A DNA stretch of 64,000 nucleotides from Phenylobacterium montanum (GCF_018135625.1 NZ_CP073078.1:3070501-3134500); one strand, 5' to 3'. Shown: positions 7,108 through 16,404, counted from the first letter of the stretch. The notes: generated by a model not told the origin, from the sequence alone. Translations and numbers: made by a program.

Positions 7108-9750
7108 TTGCTGAAGGCGCCAAAACCGATGGATCGCCCCTCGCCGGTCGCGCGCCTGGTGGCCGCCTGCTGTGCGCGCCCTCGGCTGACCGCGATTGTC
7201 GGCCTGTTGATCGGCGCCATCGCGGCGGGATTCGCCGCGACGCACTTCGCCATCACCACCAGCACGGACGCCCTGCTCTCGCCCAAGCTGGACTGGCGCC
7301 AGCGCGAGGCGGCCTATGACCGGCTGTTCCCGCAGCACGACGACGAGATCGTGGTGGTGGTCGACGGCAAGACGCCTGAGCTGGCCGAGGAGGCCGCAGC
7401 CAGCCTGGCGGCGAAGCTCTCAGCTCAGCCGGCCCTGTTCACCCGTATCCAGCGACCGGACGGCGGCGACTTCTTCGCCCGCGAAGGCCTGCTCTACCTG
7501 CCGCTGAAGGACGTACAGGACTCCACCGCCCAGATGATCAAGGCCCAGCCGTTCCTGGGGCCGATGGCGGCGGACCCGTCCCTGCGCGGCCTGATGGGTG
7601 GATTGTCCACGGCCCTGACCGGAATCAAGGCCGGCCAGGCGAACCTCGCCGACCTCGACGCGCCGATCGCGGGCCTGGGCGAGGCCCTGGGCAAGGTCGA
7701 GGCGGGTCAGCCGTCCTTCTTCTCCTGGCGCGCCCTGGTCAGCGGCAAGGCGCCCGAGGCGCGCGAACTGCGCCACATCCTGCTGGTCAAGCCCAAGCTG
7801 GACTACGCCGCCCTGCAGCCGGGCGACGCGGCCGAGAGCGCCATCCGAGCCCAGGCCAAGGCGCTGAACCTGGATGCCGCCCACGGGGTCAGCGTGCGGC
7901 TGACGGGCGACGTGCCGCTGCAGGACGAGGAGTTCGGCAGCCTGGCCGACCGCGCGGCCCTGATCGGCGCCCTGGCGGTGGCGGCGATCCTGCTGATGCT
8001 GTGGATGGCGGTGCGCTCGCCGCGGATCATCGGCTGCATCCTTGTCACCACCTTCGTCGGCCTGGTGGTCGCCGCGGCCTGGGGCCTCTTGGTGTTCCAC
8101 CGCTACAATGTGATCTCGGTGGCCTTCATCCCGCTGTTCGTGGGCCTGGGCATCGATTTCGGCATCCAGTTCAGCGTGCGCTTCCGCAGCGACTATGCCG
8201 ACGAGCGCACCTTGCCCGAGGCCCTGGTCGAGGCCGGCCAGGGTATGGGCTATCCCCTGACCCTTGCGGCCGTCGCCATTGCGGTCGGTTTCCTGGCGTT
8301 TGTTCCAACCAACTATGCGGGCGTCTCACAGCTCGGCGTGATCGCCGGGGTCGGCATGCTGATCGCCCTGGCGCTGAACCTGACCCTTTTGCCCGCCCTG
8401 CTCCTGCTGACCCGGCCCAAGCGCGGCGGCGGCGACATCGGCCATGCGCCGCTGGAGAAGCTGGACGGCTGGGTGCTGGGCAACCGGCGGCTGGTGCTGG
8501 GGACCGCGGCGCTGGCTGCGCTCGGCTCGGCGGCGCTGCTGCCGCTGCTGCATTTCGACTTCAACCCCATGCACCTGCGCAGCGCCGCGACCGAGTCGGT
8601 CTCGACCCTGAACGACCTGACCAAGGACCCCGACCAGACCCCCAACACCTTGAGCGTCCTGGCGCCCAACCTGGCCGCGGCCCAGCCCCTGGCGGCGCGG
8701 CTGGCCAAACTTCCCGCGGTCGCCGACGTCATCACCCTGCAGAGCCTGATCCCCGACGGCCAGGCCGAGAAGCTGGCGGCGATCACCGACGCCGACACCC
8801 TGCTGGACCTGACCCTGAACCCGATCTCCACCAGCCCGCCGCCCAGCGACGCCGAGGTGGCCGCCAGCCTAGCCCAGACCGCCGCCGACCTGCGCACCGC
8901 GGCCGGCTCGGCCCTCGGCGCGCCGCAGGACCACGCCCGGCGGCTGGCGAGCCTGCTCGACACCCTGGCCAAGGGGCCGAGCGACAAACGCAAGGCGGCC
9001 GAGGCGGCGCTGATCCCCGGTCTGAACACCCTGCTGGATCAGATGCGCGCCTCGCTGCAGGCCCAGCCGGTGACGCTGGACAGCCTGCCCGAGGACCTGA
9101 AGCGCGACTGGATCGCCGCCGACGGCCAGGCGCGAATCTCGGTGGTCCCTAAGGGCGATTCCAACGACAACGCGACCCTCGAGCGCTTCACCGCCGCGGT
9201 GACGAAGATCGCGCCCGACGCCAACGGCCCGCCGATCAGCATCCAGAACGGGGGCAATACCGTGGTCGGGGCCTTTATCGAGGCGGGGGTGCTGTCCTTC
9301 ATCGCCATCACCGCCCTGCTGTTCCTGGTGCTGCGCCGGACGCGGGACGTGGCCATCACCATGGCCCCGATCGTCCTGACCGGACTCTTGACCCTGGGCA
9401 GCTGCGTCCTGATCGGCCAGCCCTTGAACTTCGCCAACATCATCGCCCTGCCGCTCTTGTTCGGCATCGGCGTGGCCTTCCACATCTATTTCGTGATGGC
9501 CTGGCGGGCGGGCTCGGCGCACCTGCTGCAATCCAGCCTAAGCCGGGCGATCTTCTTCTCGGCCCTGACCACGGCCACGGGCTTCGGCAGCCTGTGGGCC
9601 TCGAGCCATCCCGGCACGGCCAGCATGGGCAAGCTTCTGATGATCTCGCTGATCTGGACTCTGGTCTCGGCGCTCTTGTTCCAGCCGGCCCTTATGGGAC
9701 CGCCCGACCGGCGGACCAGCGACGCGCGCGACCCGCTGCACGCGGGCTGA
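7108..9750 (+). CDS. hpnN: RND-family lipid transporter, HpnN-like
   Basis: An approximately 880-residue transporter of the MMPL/RND superfamily. There is an N-terminal helix (IVGLLIGAIAAGFAA), then a large periplasmic loop containing the family hallmark TSTDALLSPKLDWRQREAAYDRLFP. Next come a five-helix bundle with GLGIDFGIQFSVRFR, a second loop and a second five-helix bundle. This matches the hopanoid-biosynthesis-associated HpnN group, which moves hopanoids to the outer membrane. TTG 7108 has AGAGGT just upstream; ATG 7129 (MDRPSP) and ATG 7063 are alternatives. It is flanked by mlaA (divergent) and an hpnM/mlaC-type gene (convergent). Confidence 0.85.
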   Translation: MLKAPKPMDRPSPVARLVAACCARPRLTAIVGLLIGAIAAGFAATHFAITTSTDALLSPKLDWRQREAAYDRLFPQHDDEIVVVVDGKTPELAEEAAASLAAKLSAQPALFTRIQRPDGGDFFAREGLLYLPLKDVQDSTAQMIKAQPFLGPMAADPSLRGLMGGLSTALTGIKAGQANLADLDAPIAGLGEALGKVEAGQPSFFSWRALVSGKAPEARELRHILLVKPKLDYAALQPGDAAESAIRAQAKALNLDAAHGVSVRLTGDVPLQDEEFGSLADRAALIGALAVAAILLMLWMAVRSPRIIGCILVTTFVGLVVAAAWGLLVFHRYNVISVAFIPLFVGLGIDFGIQFSVRFRSDYADERTLPEALVEAGQGMGYPLTLAAVAIAVGFLAFVPTNYAGVSQLGVIAGVGMLIALALNLTLLPALLLLTRPKRGGGDIGHAPLEKLDGWVLGNRRLVLGTAALAALGSAALLPLLHFDFNPMHLRSAATESVSTLNDLTKDPDQTPNTLSVLAPNLAAAQPLAARLAKLPAVADVITLQSLIPDGQAEKLAAITDADTLLDLTLNPISTSPPPSDAEVAASLAQTAADLRTAAGSALGAPQDHARRLASLLDTLAKGPSDKRKAAEAALIPGLNTLLDQMRASLQAQPVTLDSLPEDLKRDWIAADGQARISVVPKGDSNDNATLERFTAAVTKIAPDANGPPISIQNGGNTVVGAFIEAGVLSFIAITALLFLVLRRTRDVAITMAPIVLTGLLTLGSCVLIGQPLNFANIIALPLLFGIGVAFHIYFVMAWRAGSAHLLQSSLSRAIFFSALTTATGFGSLWASSHPGTASMGKLLMISLIWTLVSALLFQPALMGPPDRRTSDARDPLHAG

Positions 9751-9756
9751 AGCGGC

Positions 9757-10374
9757 CTATTTCAAAAGCTTGTCGGCCTGGGCGTTCAGGCTGGCGGCCA
9801 CGGCCTTGGCGTCGCCGGAAGCCGAGACGCTGGCCAGGTCCGAGCGGCGGGTGGTCAGCTGGCTGACATTGCCCTGGTAGAAGACGTCGATGATCTTCCA
9901 AGTCCCGGTGCTGGCGCGCATGCGGTAGTTCAGCGGGGTCGGCGCGCCGGATTTGGGCACAAGCTTGGTCTTGACCACCTTGTCGACGCCACGGGTGTCG
10001 ACCTGCGGGTCGACCGTGAAGGTTTCGCCGTCATAGCTGTCGAAATTGTGCGCGTAACTGGCCACCGACAGGCGCTTGAAGGCGTCGACCACCAGGGCCT
10101 GGCCGGCGTCGTCGAACTTGGTCCAGGCGGGGCCGACTGCGAAGCGGGCCATGGCGCGCAGGTCGAAGGCCTTGTCGACCGCCGGCTCGAGCTTCTTGTA
10201 GCGGCCTTTCACCCCCAAGGAGGCCCCCTGCTTCATGGTCGCAAGAAGGGCGTCGTCGAAGGCCTGCACGGTCTGAGCGGCGGGGTCGGCCTCGGCCGCA
10301 CGGACGGCGGCGGCGGGCGCCAGGGCCAGGGTGAAGGCCGCGGCGGCGAGGGCGAGGGACGGGGTGGTGCGCAT
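9757..10374 (-). CDS. MlaC/HpnM-family periplasmic lipid-binding protein
   Basis: A 205-residue periplasmic protein of the Ttg2D/MlaC family, with a signal peptide at residues 1-26 (AVRAAEA). The RYKKLEPAVDKAFDLRAMARFAVGP segment and the later MRASTGTWKIIDVFYQGNVSQLTTRRSDL region are diagnostic. These proteins shuttle a lipid across the periplasm; the version coupled to HpnN is named HpnM. Its position tail-to-tail with hpnN, near mlaA, favours HpnM, but the sequence alone does not separate the two. The stops are 6 bases apart. Confidence 0.85.
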   Translation of the reverse strand: MRTTPSLALAAAAFTLALAPAAAVRAAEADPAAQTVQAFDDALLATMKQGASLGVKGRYKKLEPAVDKAFDLRAMARFAVGPAWTKFDDAGQALVVDAFKRLSVASYAHNFDSYDGETFTVDPQVDTRGVDKVVKTKLVPKSGAPTPLNYRMRASTGTWKIIDVFYQGNVSQLTTRRSDLASVSASGDAKAVAASLNAQADKLLK

Positions 10375-10487
10375 GCGGGGCCTTTCGGGTCGGGGACGCG
10401 TAGATAGTGCGTTTTTGCCAGGGCTGAAACGCCCTGACCCTGCGCAAGGTTGAGCAAGGCGGCTGAACCGCGGGTGAACCGAGCGCT

Positions 10488-11711
10488 TTAGGCGGCCCTG
10501 CGCAGGGCGAAGATGCTGTAGAGCGCGGCTGCCGCCGCCATCAGGCCGGCGGCGATCCAGAAGGCGCCGGTGACGTCCGCGCCGGCCACGCCGAGGGCGC
10601 TGAGCGAGGGACCGAGGCTGAGGCCCACCAGGGTGACGGCGGTCAGGAGCGTGGCCGCGGTGCGGGTCTCGTCCAGCCCGATCAGGAGCCGCACCTGGAA
10701 CGGGTTCAGCGCCAGCCAGAAGAGGCCGAAACCCAGGGCCGGGGCGAGATAGGCCGCGGGCGTGCCTGCCACGGCCAGAAGAGCGATGACCCCAGCCTGG
10801 CAGAGGCTGCCCACGACCAGGGAAAGCGCATAGGGCAGGCGGTGCCCCCAGGCGGCGACGGCGAGCGCGCCCCCGACCTGGAACACCAGGCCCCCGGAGA
10901 CGGCGATCCCCGCCGCCTGGGCCGGGAAATGATGCTGGTCGGCCAGGAGCTGCATATAGCCCCAGGCCCCGCCGATGGCGGCGTTCTGCAGACCCACGGC
11001 CAGAAGGGCCGCGAAGATCGGAACCGTCCAGGCGACCTTGCCCCCCCCCTCGGCCGCGACCTCGGGGGCCTGATCGGCAAGGAACAGGCAGGAGGCGGCG
11101 CTGAGGGCTGAAAGGCCGGCCAGGATCACGAAGCCGCCCTCGGGCCCGAAATGCGGCGTGACCCAGACCGGCAACAGATAGGCCATCAGCGCCTGGGGTG
11201 CGGTCGAGAGGGCCAGGAAGATGGCGTTCATCCGGTCCGGCCGGCGGTCCTGGATCAGGACGATGATGGTCGCCCCCATCATCAGCCCTTCGATCAGCCC
11301 GGCCACGCCGCGCAGCAGGTCCAGGGCCAGCACCCCGTGCACCGCATAGATGGCGAGGTTGGCGACGCCCAGGAGCAGCGACAGGGCGCCGGCTTTCAGC
11401 CGCATGCCCCCGCCCCGCATCAAGGCCGGCCCGACCGCCGAGCCGAAGGCCAGGGCCAACACCTCGGCGGTGGCCAGATTGCCGAGTTGCGCCTCGCTGA
11501 CCCGCCCGGCCTGGGCCAGGGCGCCCAGCACCACCGGCTGCACGCCGAGGATCATCAGCGCCACCGTACCGACCGTCATGGCGGCCGAAACCACGCCCAA
11601 CGGCTGGTCGGCGCCATGGGCGGCGGTGAGCTCGCCGATCTCGACGCCCTCAGCCCCGGGCGGCACGGGCATGCGGGGCAGGCGGTCGGCGTCGTCGGTC
11701 AAGAAAACCAT
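10488..11711 (-). CDS. MFS transporter
   Basis: A 407-residue transporter with about 12 hydrophobic helices in two halves, separated by a charged loop near DQAPEVAAEGGGKVAW. It most resembles DHA1/YbfB-like major facilitators, with no substrate clue. The ATG at 11711 is chosen because the frame upstream runs through the 3' end of the TonB receptor gene. It lies 80 bases downstream of that receptor on the same strand, so joint expression is likely. A run of nine C (11041-11049) encodes part of the central loop and is a possible slippage site. Confidence 0.8.
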   Translation of the reverse strand: MVFLTDDADRLPRMPVPPGAEGVEIGELTAAHGADQPLGVVSAAMTVGTVALMILGVQPVVLGALAQAGRVSEAQLGNLATAEVLALAFGSAVGPALMRGGGMRLKAGALSLLLGVANLAIYAVHGVLALDLLRGVAGLIEGLMMGATIIVLIQDRRPDRMNAIFLALSTAPQALMAYLLPVWVTPHFGPEGGFVILAGLSALSAASCLFLADQAPEVAAEGGGKVAWTVPIFAALLAVGLQNAAIGGAWGYMQLLADQHHFPAQAAGIAVSGGLVFQVGGALAVAAWGHRLPYALSLVVGSLCQAGVIALLAVAGTPAAYLAPALGFGLFWLALNPFQVRLLIGLDETRTAATLLTAVTLVGLSLGPSLSALGVAGADVTGAFWIAAGLMAAAAALYSIFALRRAA

Positions 11712-11791
11712 CCTGGGGCGTGTACGCGGACAACAGTCGCACAATCCTGAGCCGGCGTAAGCCGGCTCACAGACATTCGGGGATCGCGACC

Positions 11792-14008
11792 TTAGAAGTG
11801 GTAGTTGGCTTCGACGCCGACGGTGCGGGGCGTGCCACGAACGCCCTGGATCAGACCGACAAAGCTGAGGTCGAACGCGTCCACATAGTAGTGCTGGTCT
11901 CCCAGATTGTGGGCGAAGGCGGCGACCTCCCAGTGCTTGTCGTTGAACTGATAGGCCACCCGGACATTCTCCAGCCAATAGGCCGCCTGGGTCGTGTAGG
12001 GGTCATTGGTCGTGTCGAAATACTGGTGGCTCTTGTAGCTGGCGTTGAACTGCAGATCGACCGCGTTGTCGCCGAACGGAATCTTGTAGTCGAAGCCGAG
12101 GGCGGCTGTGGTGCGGGGGGCGAGCGGCAGCTGATTGCTGACATATTGGCCGTTGACCGCGCCGTCGAGACGGGTGTTGAGCAGGCCGATCTGGGCGTTC
12201 AAGGTTAGGTTGTCGATCGGCCGGGCCAGGGCCTGGATGTCGAAGCCCTCGGTATGGGCGGCCTTGGCGTTGGTCAGGATATTGACGCCGATGCCGCCCT
12301 CGTCGACCAGCAGAAACACCTGCATGTTCTTGTAGTCATTATAGAAACCCGCGACGTTCAAGGTCAGCCGGCGATCGAAGAAGCTGGATTTTATCCCGAC
12401 CTCATAGGCGGTGACGGTCTCCGGATTGATCGGCTTCAGCTGTGCGGGGATCAGGGTCGGGTCTTGGCCCAGGAAGCTGCCGTTGAACCCGCCGCTCTTG
12501 TAGCCGGTGGAGGCGCTGACATAGGTCAGGATATCGCGGGTGAAGCTGTAGTTGAGGGCCGCCCGCCAGGAGAAAGCCGAACTGTCCAGGTGGTGGCTGG
12601 AGTCGTTGACGACCTGGATGGGATCGAAGCCCCCAGTCGCCTCGCTGTCTTGGGTCTTGAACGAGCCGAAATAGTCGAAGGACTTGTGCTCGTAGGTCCC
12701 CCGCCCGCCCAGGGTCAATTTCAGCTTGTCGGTGATCGCATAGTCGCCCTGGCCATAGATGGCGTAGGCGTCCGTGATCTGGTGGCTGCTATCGTAGGCG
12801 ACATAGCCGCCGCCGCTGCCCAGCGCCACGTAGAGCGGCTGGTTCTGGCGCAGATCTTCCTTGAGGTAATAGGCGCCCAACACCCAGTTGTAGCGGTCCT
12901 TGGTCTGGTGAACCTGAAACTCCTGGGTGACGGTGTTCGAGCGGACCCCGAAATCGATCTCGAGCAGCTGGTTGGGCGAGGCGTCGCTGTCTTCGGGGTG
13001 GATCTTGTCCACGTGCTCGACCGCAGTGATCGAGGTGTAGGTGAGCGAGTCCGCCGAATAGTCCGCCCGCAGGTACGAGCCGAGGCTGTTCACCTTCAGG
13101 TGCTGCTGGCGGTTATAGGAGCCGCCATAGAACTTGCTGGGCGTGCCGTAGCCGAAGGCGTCGACGCAGCCGCCGGCGTAGGTCGCGGCCACCGAGCACT
13201 GGCTCCCGTCGACGGGGCTCAGATCCCCGATGTGGCGATATTCGGCCGGTCGATTGTCCACATATCCGCCGTGGACATTGAACAGCAAGGTGAGCTTGTC
13301 CGAGGGCTTGTACTGCAGCATCGCTCGGAAGGCGGCGTTGTCGGCCCCGTTCTCCTTGTTCCCAGTCAGGGCGTTGGTCGTATAGCCCTCGGAATTGTTC
13401 TTTACGAAGGCGAAACGGCCGTCCAACCCCGGGGCGATCGGCCCGCCGACGCCACCCTCGAAGTTGAAGGTGTTGAAGGAGCTGTATTCGGCGTGGACGT
13501 CGGCCGTGAGATAGTCGGTCGGCTTGTTGCTGATGAAGTTGATCGCTCCGCCGCTCGAGTTGCGGCCATAGAGCGTGCCTTGCGGTCCCTTGAGCACCTC
13601 GACGCGCTGCAGGTCGAAGGTCTGGAAGGTCTGGGAGGCGGGCGAAGACAGATAGACCTCGTCGACATAGACCCCATTGGGTCCCGCATTGTTGGTGTCG
13701 TAGTCGTTCAGGCCGATGCCGCGGATGGCGATGATCGGCTGGTTGCCGGCGCCCGCAGGCAGGGCGATGTCGACATTGGGGCTCATCTGGCCAAGGTCCG
13801 ACGAGGACTTGATCCCCAAGGCGCGGATGTCCTTGGCGGTGAAGGCCTGGATCGAGATCGGAACCTTCTGGATGTTCTCGCTGCGCTTCTGCGCAGTGAC
13901 CACGATCTCGCCGATCGCGTCCGGCTTGGCCGCTGATTGCGCTGCGGCCGCGCCCGCGGCGCCCAGAACGATCGCCATGGCCGTCGTTGCGGCCCAGGTC
14001 CGTTGCAT
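11792..14008 (-). CDS. TonB-dependent outer-membrane receptor
   Basis: A 738-residue receptor. The signal peptide (about residues 1-24) is followed by a TonB box (GEIVVTAQKR, about 32-41). Then come the plug domain with the VEVLKGPQGTLYGRNSSGGAINFISN motif and a 22-strand-type barrel ending in the terminal Phe (ANYHF). The subgroup is the Caulobacter/sphingomonad type with the QKVPISIQAF opening. The cargo is unknown and could be an iron chelate or another large nutrient. Downstream is an MFS gene and upstream a TetR gene on the same strand. The two transporters could take one compound across both membranes. Confidence 0.9.
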   Translation of the reverse strand: MQRTWAATTAMAIVLGAAGAAAAQSAAKPDAIGEIVVTAQKRSENIQKVPISIQAFTAKDIRALGIKSSSDLGQMSPNVDIALPAGAGNQPIIAIRGIGLNDYDTNNAGPNGVYVDEVYLSSPASQTFQTFDLQRVEVLKGPQGTLYGRNSSGGAINFISNKPTDYLTADVHAEYSSFNTFNFEGGVGGPIAPGLDGRFAFVKNNSEGYTTNALTGNKENGADNAAFRAMLQYKPSDKLTLLFNVHGGYVDNRPAEYRHIGDLSPVDGSQCSVAATYAGGCVDAFGYGTPSKFYGGSYNRQQHLKVNSLGSYLRADYSADSLTYTSITAVEHVDKIHPEDSDASPNQLLEIDFGVRSNTVTQEFQVHQTKDRYNWVLGAYYLKEDLRQNQPLYVALGSGGGYVAYDSSHQITDAYAIYGQGDYAITDKLKLTLGGRGTYEHKSFDYFGSFKTQDSEATGGFDPIQVVNDSSHHLDSSAFSWRAALNYSFTRDILTYVSASTGYKSGGFNGSFLGQDPTLIPAQLKPINPETVTAYEVGIKSSFFDRRLTLNVAGFYNDYKNMQVFLLVDEGGIGVNILTNAKAAHTEGFDIQALARPIDNLTLNAQIGLLNTRLDGAVNGQYVSNQLPLAPRTTAALGFDYKIPFGDNAVDLQFNASYKSHQYFDTTNDPYTTQAAYWLENVRVAYQFNDKHWEVAAFAHNLGDQHYYVDAFDLSFVGLIQGVRGTPRTVGVEANYHF

Positions 14009-14036
14009 GACCCTATCCCCCTCAGCTGTTTGGCTG

Positions 14037-14057
14037 AGCGAAACGATAGTCTTCGCT
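14037..14057. promoter_or_regulatory. Candidate operator upstream of the TonB receptor
   Basis: An inverted repeat AGCGAA-N9-TTCGCT, with a nested ATAG/CTAT pair, sits 29-49 bases before the receptor start and just after the tetR gene. Local sequence is A/T-rich compared with the surroundings. It is a plausible TetR site, but this rests on position and symmetry only. Confidence 0.35.
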
Positions 14058-14091
14058 ATACGATATGCAACGCTATTTTTAGCGCCCGCCC

Positions 14092-14730
14092 TCAGGGCAG
14101 CAGCGAGTGCCTCAGGATCAGCGCTGCGTCGCGCAAAAGATCGTCACGCGGGATCAGGGTCTCTTCGTTCAGCATCTCGTCGGCGGCGAAGCCGAAGTCG
14201 ATCGAGATGCGCACCCGCCGCCAGAGCACGTCGCGCGGCATGTCGGGCAACAGCGGCGCATAGGCCTCGGTCATGCGGTCGGTGACCAGGCGGTGGGATT
14301 CGATCCGCACGTGGGTCAATTGCGGCACGGCGCGCAGGGCCCTCAGCGTCCACACCGCCCCCGGCTCGCTGGCGGTGACGTCAGCGGTGGCGCGCATCAG
14401 TTCCTCGATCGCCTGGCTCAGCGCGTCCAGGCCCTGCGGCGCATAGCGGTCCAGCCAGTCGAACAGCACCTGGTTCTGCCGGTCCATCAGCCGCCGCCCC
14501 AGGGCCTCCAGCACCGCATACTTGTCCTTGAAGTAGCGGTAGAGGGCCGGCGGGGTCATGCCGGCGCGGGCGCAGATCAGGTTGGTGGAGATGCGCTCTA
14601 TGCCGACCTCGCCCAGAAGCTCGCCGGCGACGTCCAGCAGCCGCTCATAGGTCTGCACCGCCCGCTCCTGGCGGGGCGGGGCTCTGCGCCCGGCGGCGGG
14701 CTTGGCGGCGGATTTCGGCAGCGCGGTCAT
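14092..14730 (-). CDS. TetR/AcrR-family transcriptional regulator
   Basis: A 212-residue regulator with an N-terminal helix-turn-helix at about residues 24-70 (GIERISTNLICARAGMTPPALYRYFKDKYAVLEAL). A basic Pro/Ala-rich leader precedes it and a helical ligand domain follows. It is the upstream gene of the TetR-TonB receptor-MFS block and is divergent from an aminotransferase gene, so either could be its target. The inducer is unknown. Confidence 0.85.
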   Translation of the reverse strand: MTALPKSAAKPAAGRRAPPRQERAVQTYERLLDVAGELLGEVGIERISTNLICARAGMTPPALYRYFKDKYAVLEALGRRLMDRQNQVLFDWLDRYAPQGLDALSQAIEELMRATADVTASEPGAVWTLRALRAVPQLTHVRIESHRLVTDRMTEAYAPLLPDMPRDVLWRRVRISIDFGFAADEMLNEETLIPRDDLLRDAALILRHSLLP

Positions 14731-14886
14731 CAGTCCATGGTCATCAGGCGAGGGGCGTCCGGCTTGGACCCGATCTGGAGCCTAAGCGCAAGGCCTGGGC
14801 CGTTTCGCCCCTCTTCGCCTCTTGCGCGCATGGCATAGCGCAGTCATTGTGCTAGTGAAAGCTATCTTTTTGCCGAGGAGGACGCC

Positions 14887-16155
14887 ATGGCAGGTCTGGG
14901 CAGCAATGACAAGGCGCTGAGGGCGCGCGCCGAGGCGGTGATCCCGGGGGGCATGTACGGCCACCAGTCGGTGGCGCTGCTGCCGGACGACTATCCGCAA
15001 TACTTCGCCCGAGCCGAGGGCGCGCGCATGTGGGACGTGGACGGGCGCGGCTATCTGGACTTCATGTGCGCCTATGGCCCGAACCTGTTCGGCTATGGCC
15101 ATCCCGAGATCAACGCCGCCTTCGTCCGCCAGATGGAGACCGCCGACGCCCTGACCGGCCCCACCGCCCGCATGGTCGAGCTGGCCGAAGCCTTCGTCGG
15201 CATGGTCAGCCACGCCGACTGGGCCATGTTCTGCAAGAACGGCACCGACGCCACCTCGATGGCCATGGTGGTCGCCCGCGCCCACACCCGGCGCAAGACC
15301 ATCGTCTTGGCCAAGGGCGCCTATCACGGCTCGGCCCCCTGGTGCACGCCGCGCCCGGCGGGCGTCACGGCGGAGGACAGGGCCCACCAGATCTTCTGCA
15401 GCTACAACGACATAGCCAGCCTCGAAGAGGCCGTGGCCAAGGCCGGCGACGACCTGGCCGCCATCTTCGCCGCCCCGTTCAAGCACGACGCCTTCATCGA
15501 CCAGTCCCTGCCCGACGCCGCCTATGCCCGCCGCGCGCGCGAGCTGTGCGACCAGACGGGCGCGCTCCTGGTGGTCGACGACGTGCGCGCAGGCCTGCGC
15601 GTCGCGCGCGACTGCAGCTGGTCGACCGTGGGCGTGAAGCCGGACCTCTCCACCTGGGGCAAGTGCATCGCCAACGGCCACCCGATCTCGGCCCTCTTGG
15701 GCTCGGAGATCGCCCGGGGCGCCGCCAGCCACGTCTTCGTCACCGGCAGCTACTGGTTCCAGGCCGCGCCCATGGCGGCGGCCCTGACCACGCTCAGGCT
15801 GGTGCGCGAGACCGACTACCTGGAGCGGATCGAGCGTCTCGGCGCGCGTCTGCGCACGGGCCTGCATGAACGCGCTTCGGCGGCCGGGTTCTCGCTCCGC
15901 CAAACGGGTCCGGTGACCATGCCCCTGTTCCTGTTCGACGACGACCCGGACATGCGCAAGGGCTTCGCCTGGTCGAGCGCCATGCTGCAGCGGGGGATCT
16001 ACGTCCATCCCTGGCACAACATGTTCCTCTGCGCCGCCATGACCGACGGCGACATCGACGAGACCCTCAACGCCGCCGAAGGGGCCTTCAAGCACCTGAA
16101 GGGCGTCGCTGGCGGCCTCGGCCCGGTGGAGAAGCTGGCCTTCCTGACCGCCTAG
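14887..16155 (+). CDS. Class III PLP-dependent aminotransferase (glutamate-1-semialdehyde aminomutase-like)
   Basis: A 422-residue fold-type I enzyme. Landmarks are MWDVDGRGYLDF, the phosphate-binding region FCKNGTDATSMAMVVARAHT, the cofactor Asp in VVDDVRAGLR, and the Schiff-base Lys in STWGKCIANGHPISALLG at about residue 259. The usual DExxxGFR is DDVRAGLR here. Together with HemL differences around the lysine, this suggests a HemL-like paralogue with another substrate, not the heme-pathway enzyme. The ATG at 14887 follows GAGGAGG. It is divergent from tetR. Confidence 0.83.
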   Translation: MAGLGSNDKALRARAEAVIPGGMYGHQSVALLPDDYPQYFARAEGARMWDVDGRGYLDFMCAYGPNLFGYGHPEINAAFVRQMETADALTGPTARMVELAEAFVGMVSHADWAMFCKNGTDATSMAMVVARAHTRRKTIVLAKGAYHGSAPWCTPRPAGVTAEDRAHQIFCSYNDIASLEEAVAKAGDDLAAIFAAPFKHDAFIDQSLPDAAYARRARELCDQTGALLVVDDVRAGLRVARDCSWSTVGVKPDLSTWGKCIANGHPISALLGSEIARGAASHVFVTGSYWFQAAPMAAALTTLRLVRETDYLERIERLGARLRTGLHERASAAGFSLRQTGPVTMPLFLFDDDPDMRKGFAWSSAMLQRGIYVHPWHNMFLCAAMTDGDIDETLNAAEGAFKHLKGVAGGLGPVEKLAFLTA

Positions 16156-16277
16156 GCGGTCGCCGCGCAAGGATTGTTGATCAGCGCCGGATCGCCTGCG
16201 GCGGATAAGCACTTGCCTTGATCCTGTGACCAGCGTATCGCGCCGCCGGTTATGGCTCGGGGCGAACCCGTGCGCTC

Positions 16278-16387
16278 GGAGCGGGATGCGAAAAAGTGGC
16301 CGCCGGATTTTCGCACGGATCCCGCTCCGCACTATTGGATTCGATCAAAACGACTTCGGATCATTTCGATCCGAAGTCGTTTTGATC
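16278..16387. repeat. Composite palindromic intergenic repeat upstream of kup
   Basis: Two consecutive hairpins. The first is imperfect (GGAGCGGGA...TCCCGCTCC, 16278-16328). The second is a perfect 20-bp inverted repeat with a 5-base loop (16343-16362 and 16368-16387). The pattern, with a GCGGGATGCGAAAAAGTGG-like start, resembles dispersed extragenic palindromes that I recall from many alphaproteobacteria. It ends 1 base before the AGGAG ribosome site of kup, so it lies in the kup leader. Confidence 0.75.
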
Positions 16388-16404
16388 TAGGAGCGACCCT
16401 GCAC

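Noticed and set aside
12254-13936. Open frame of 560 codons antisense to the TonB receptor gene
   Set aside because: Composition is that of a reverse-strand shadow (Val/Gly/Asp-rich), and the receptor on the other strand is certain.
16252-16404. Upstream extension of kup
   Set aside because: It would translate the palindromic repeat; homologues begin near the 16405 start.
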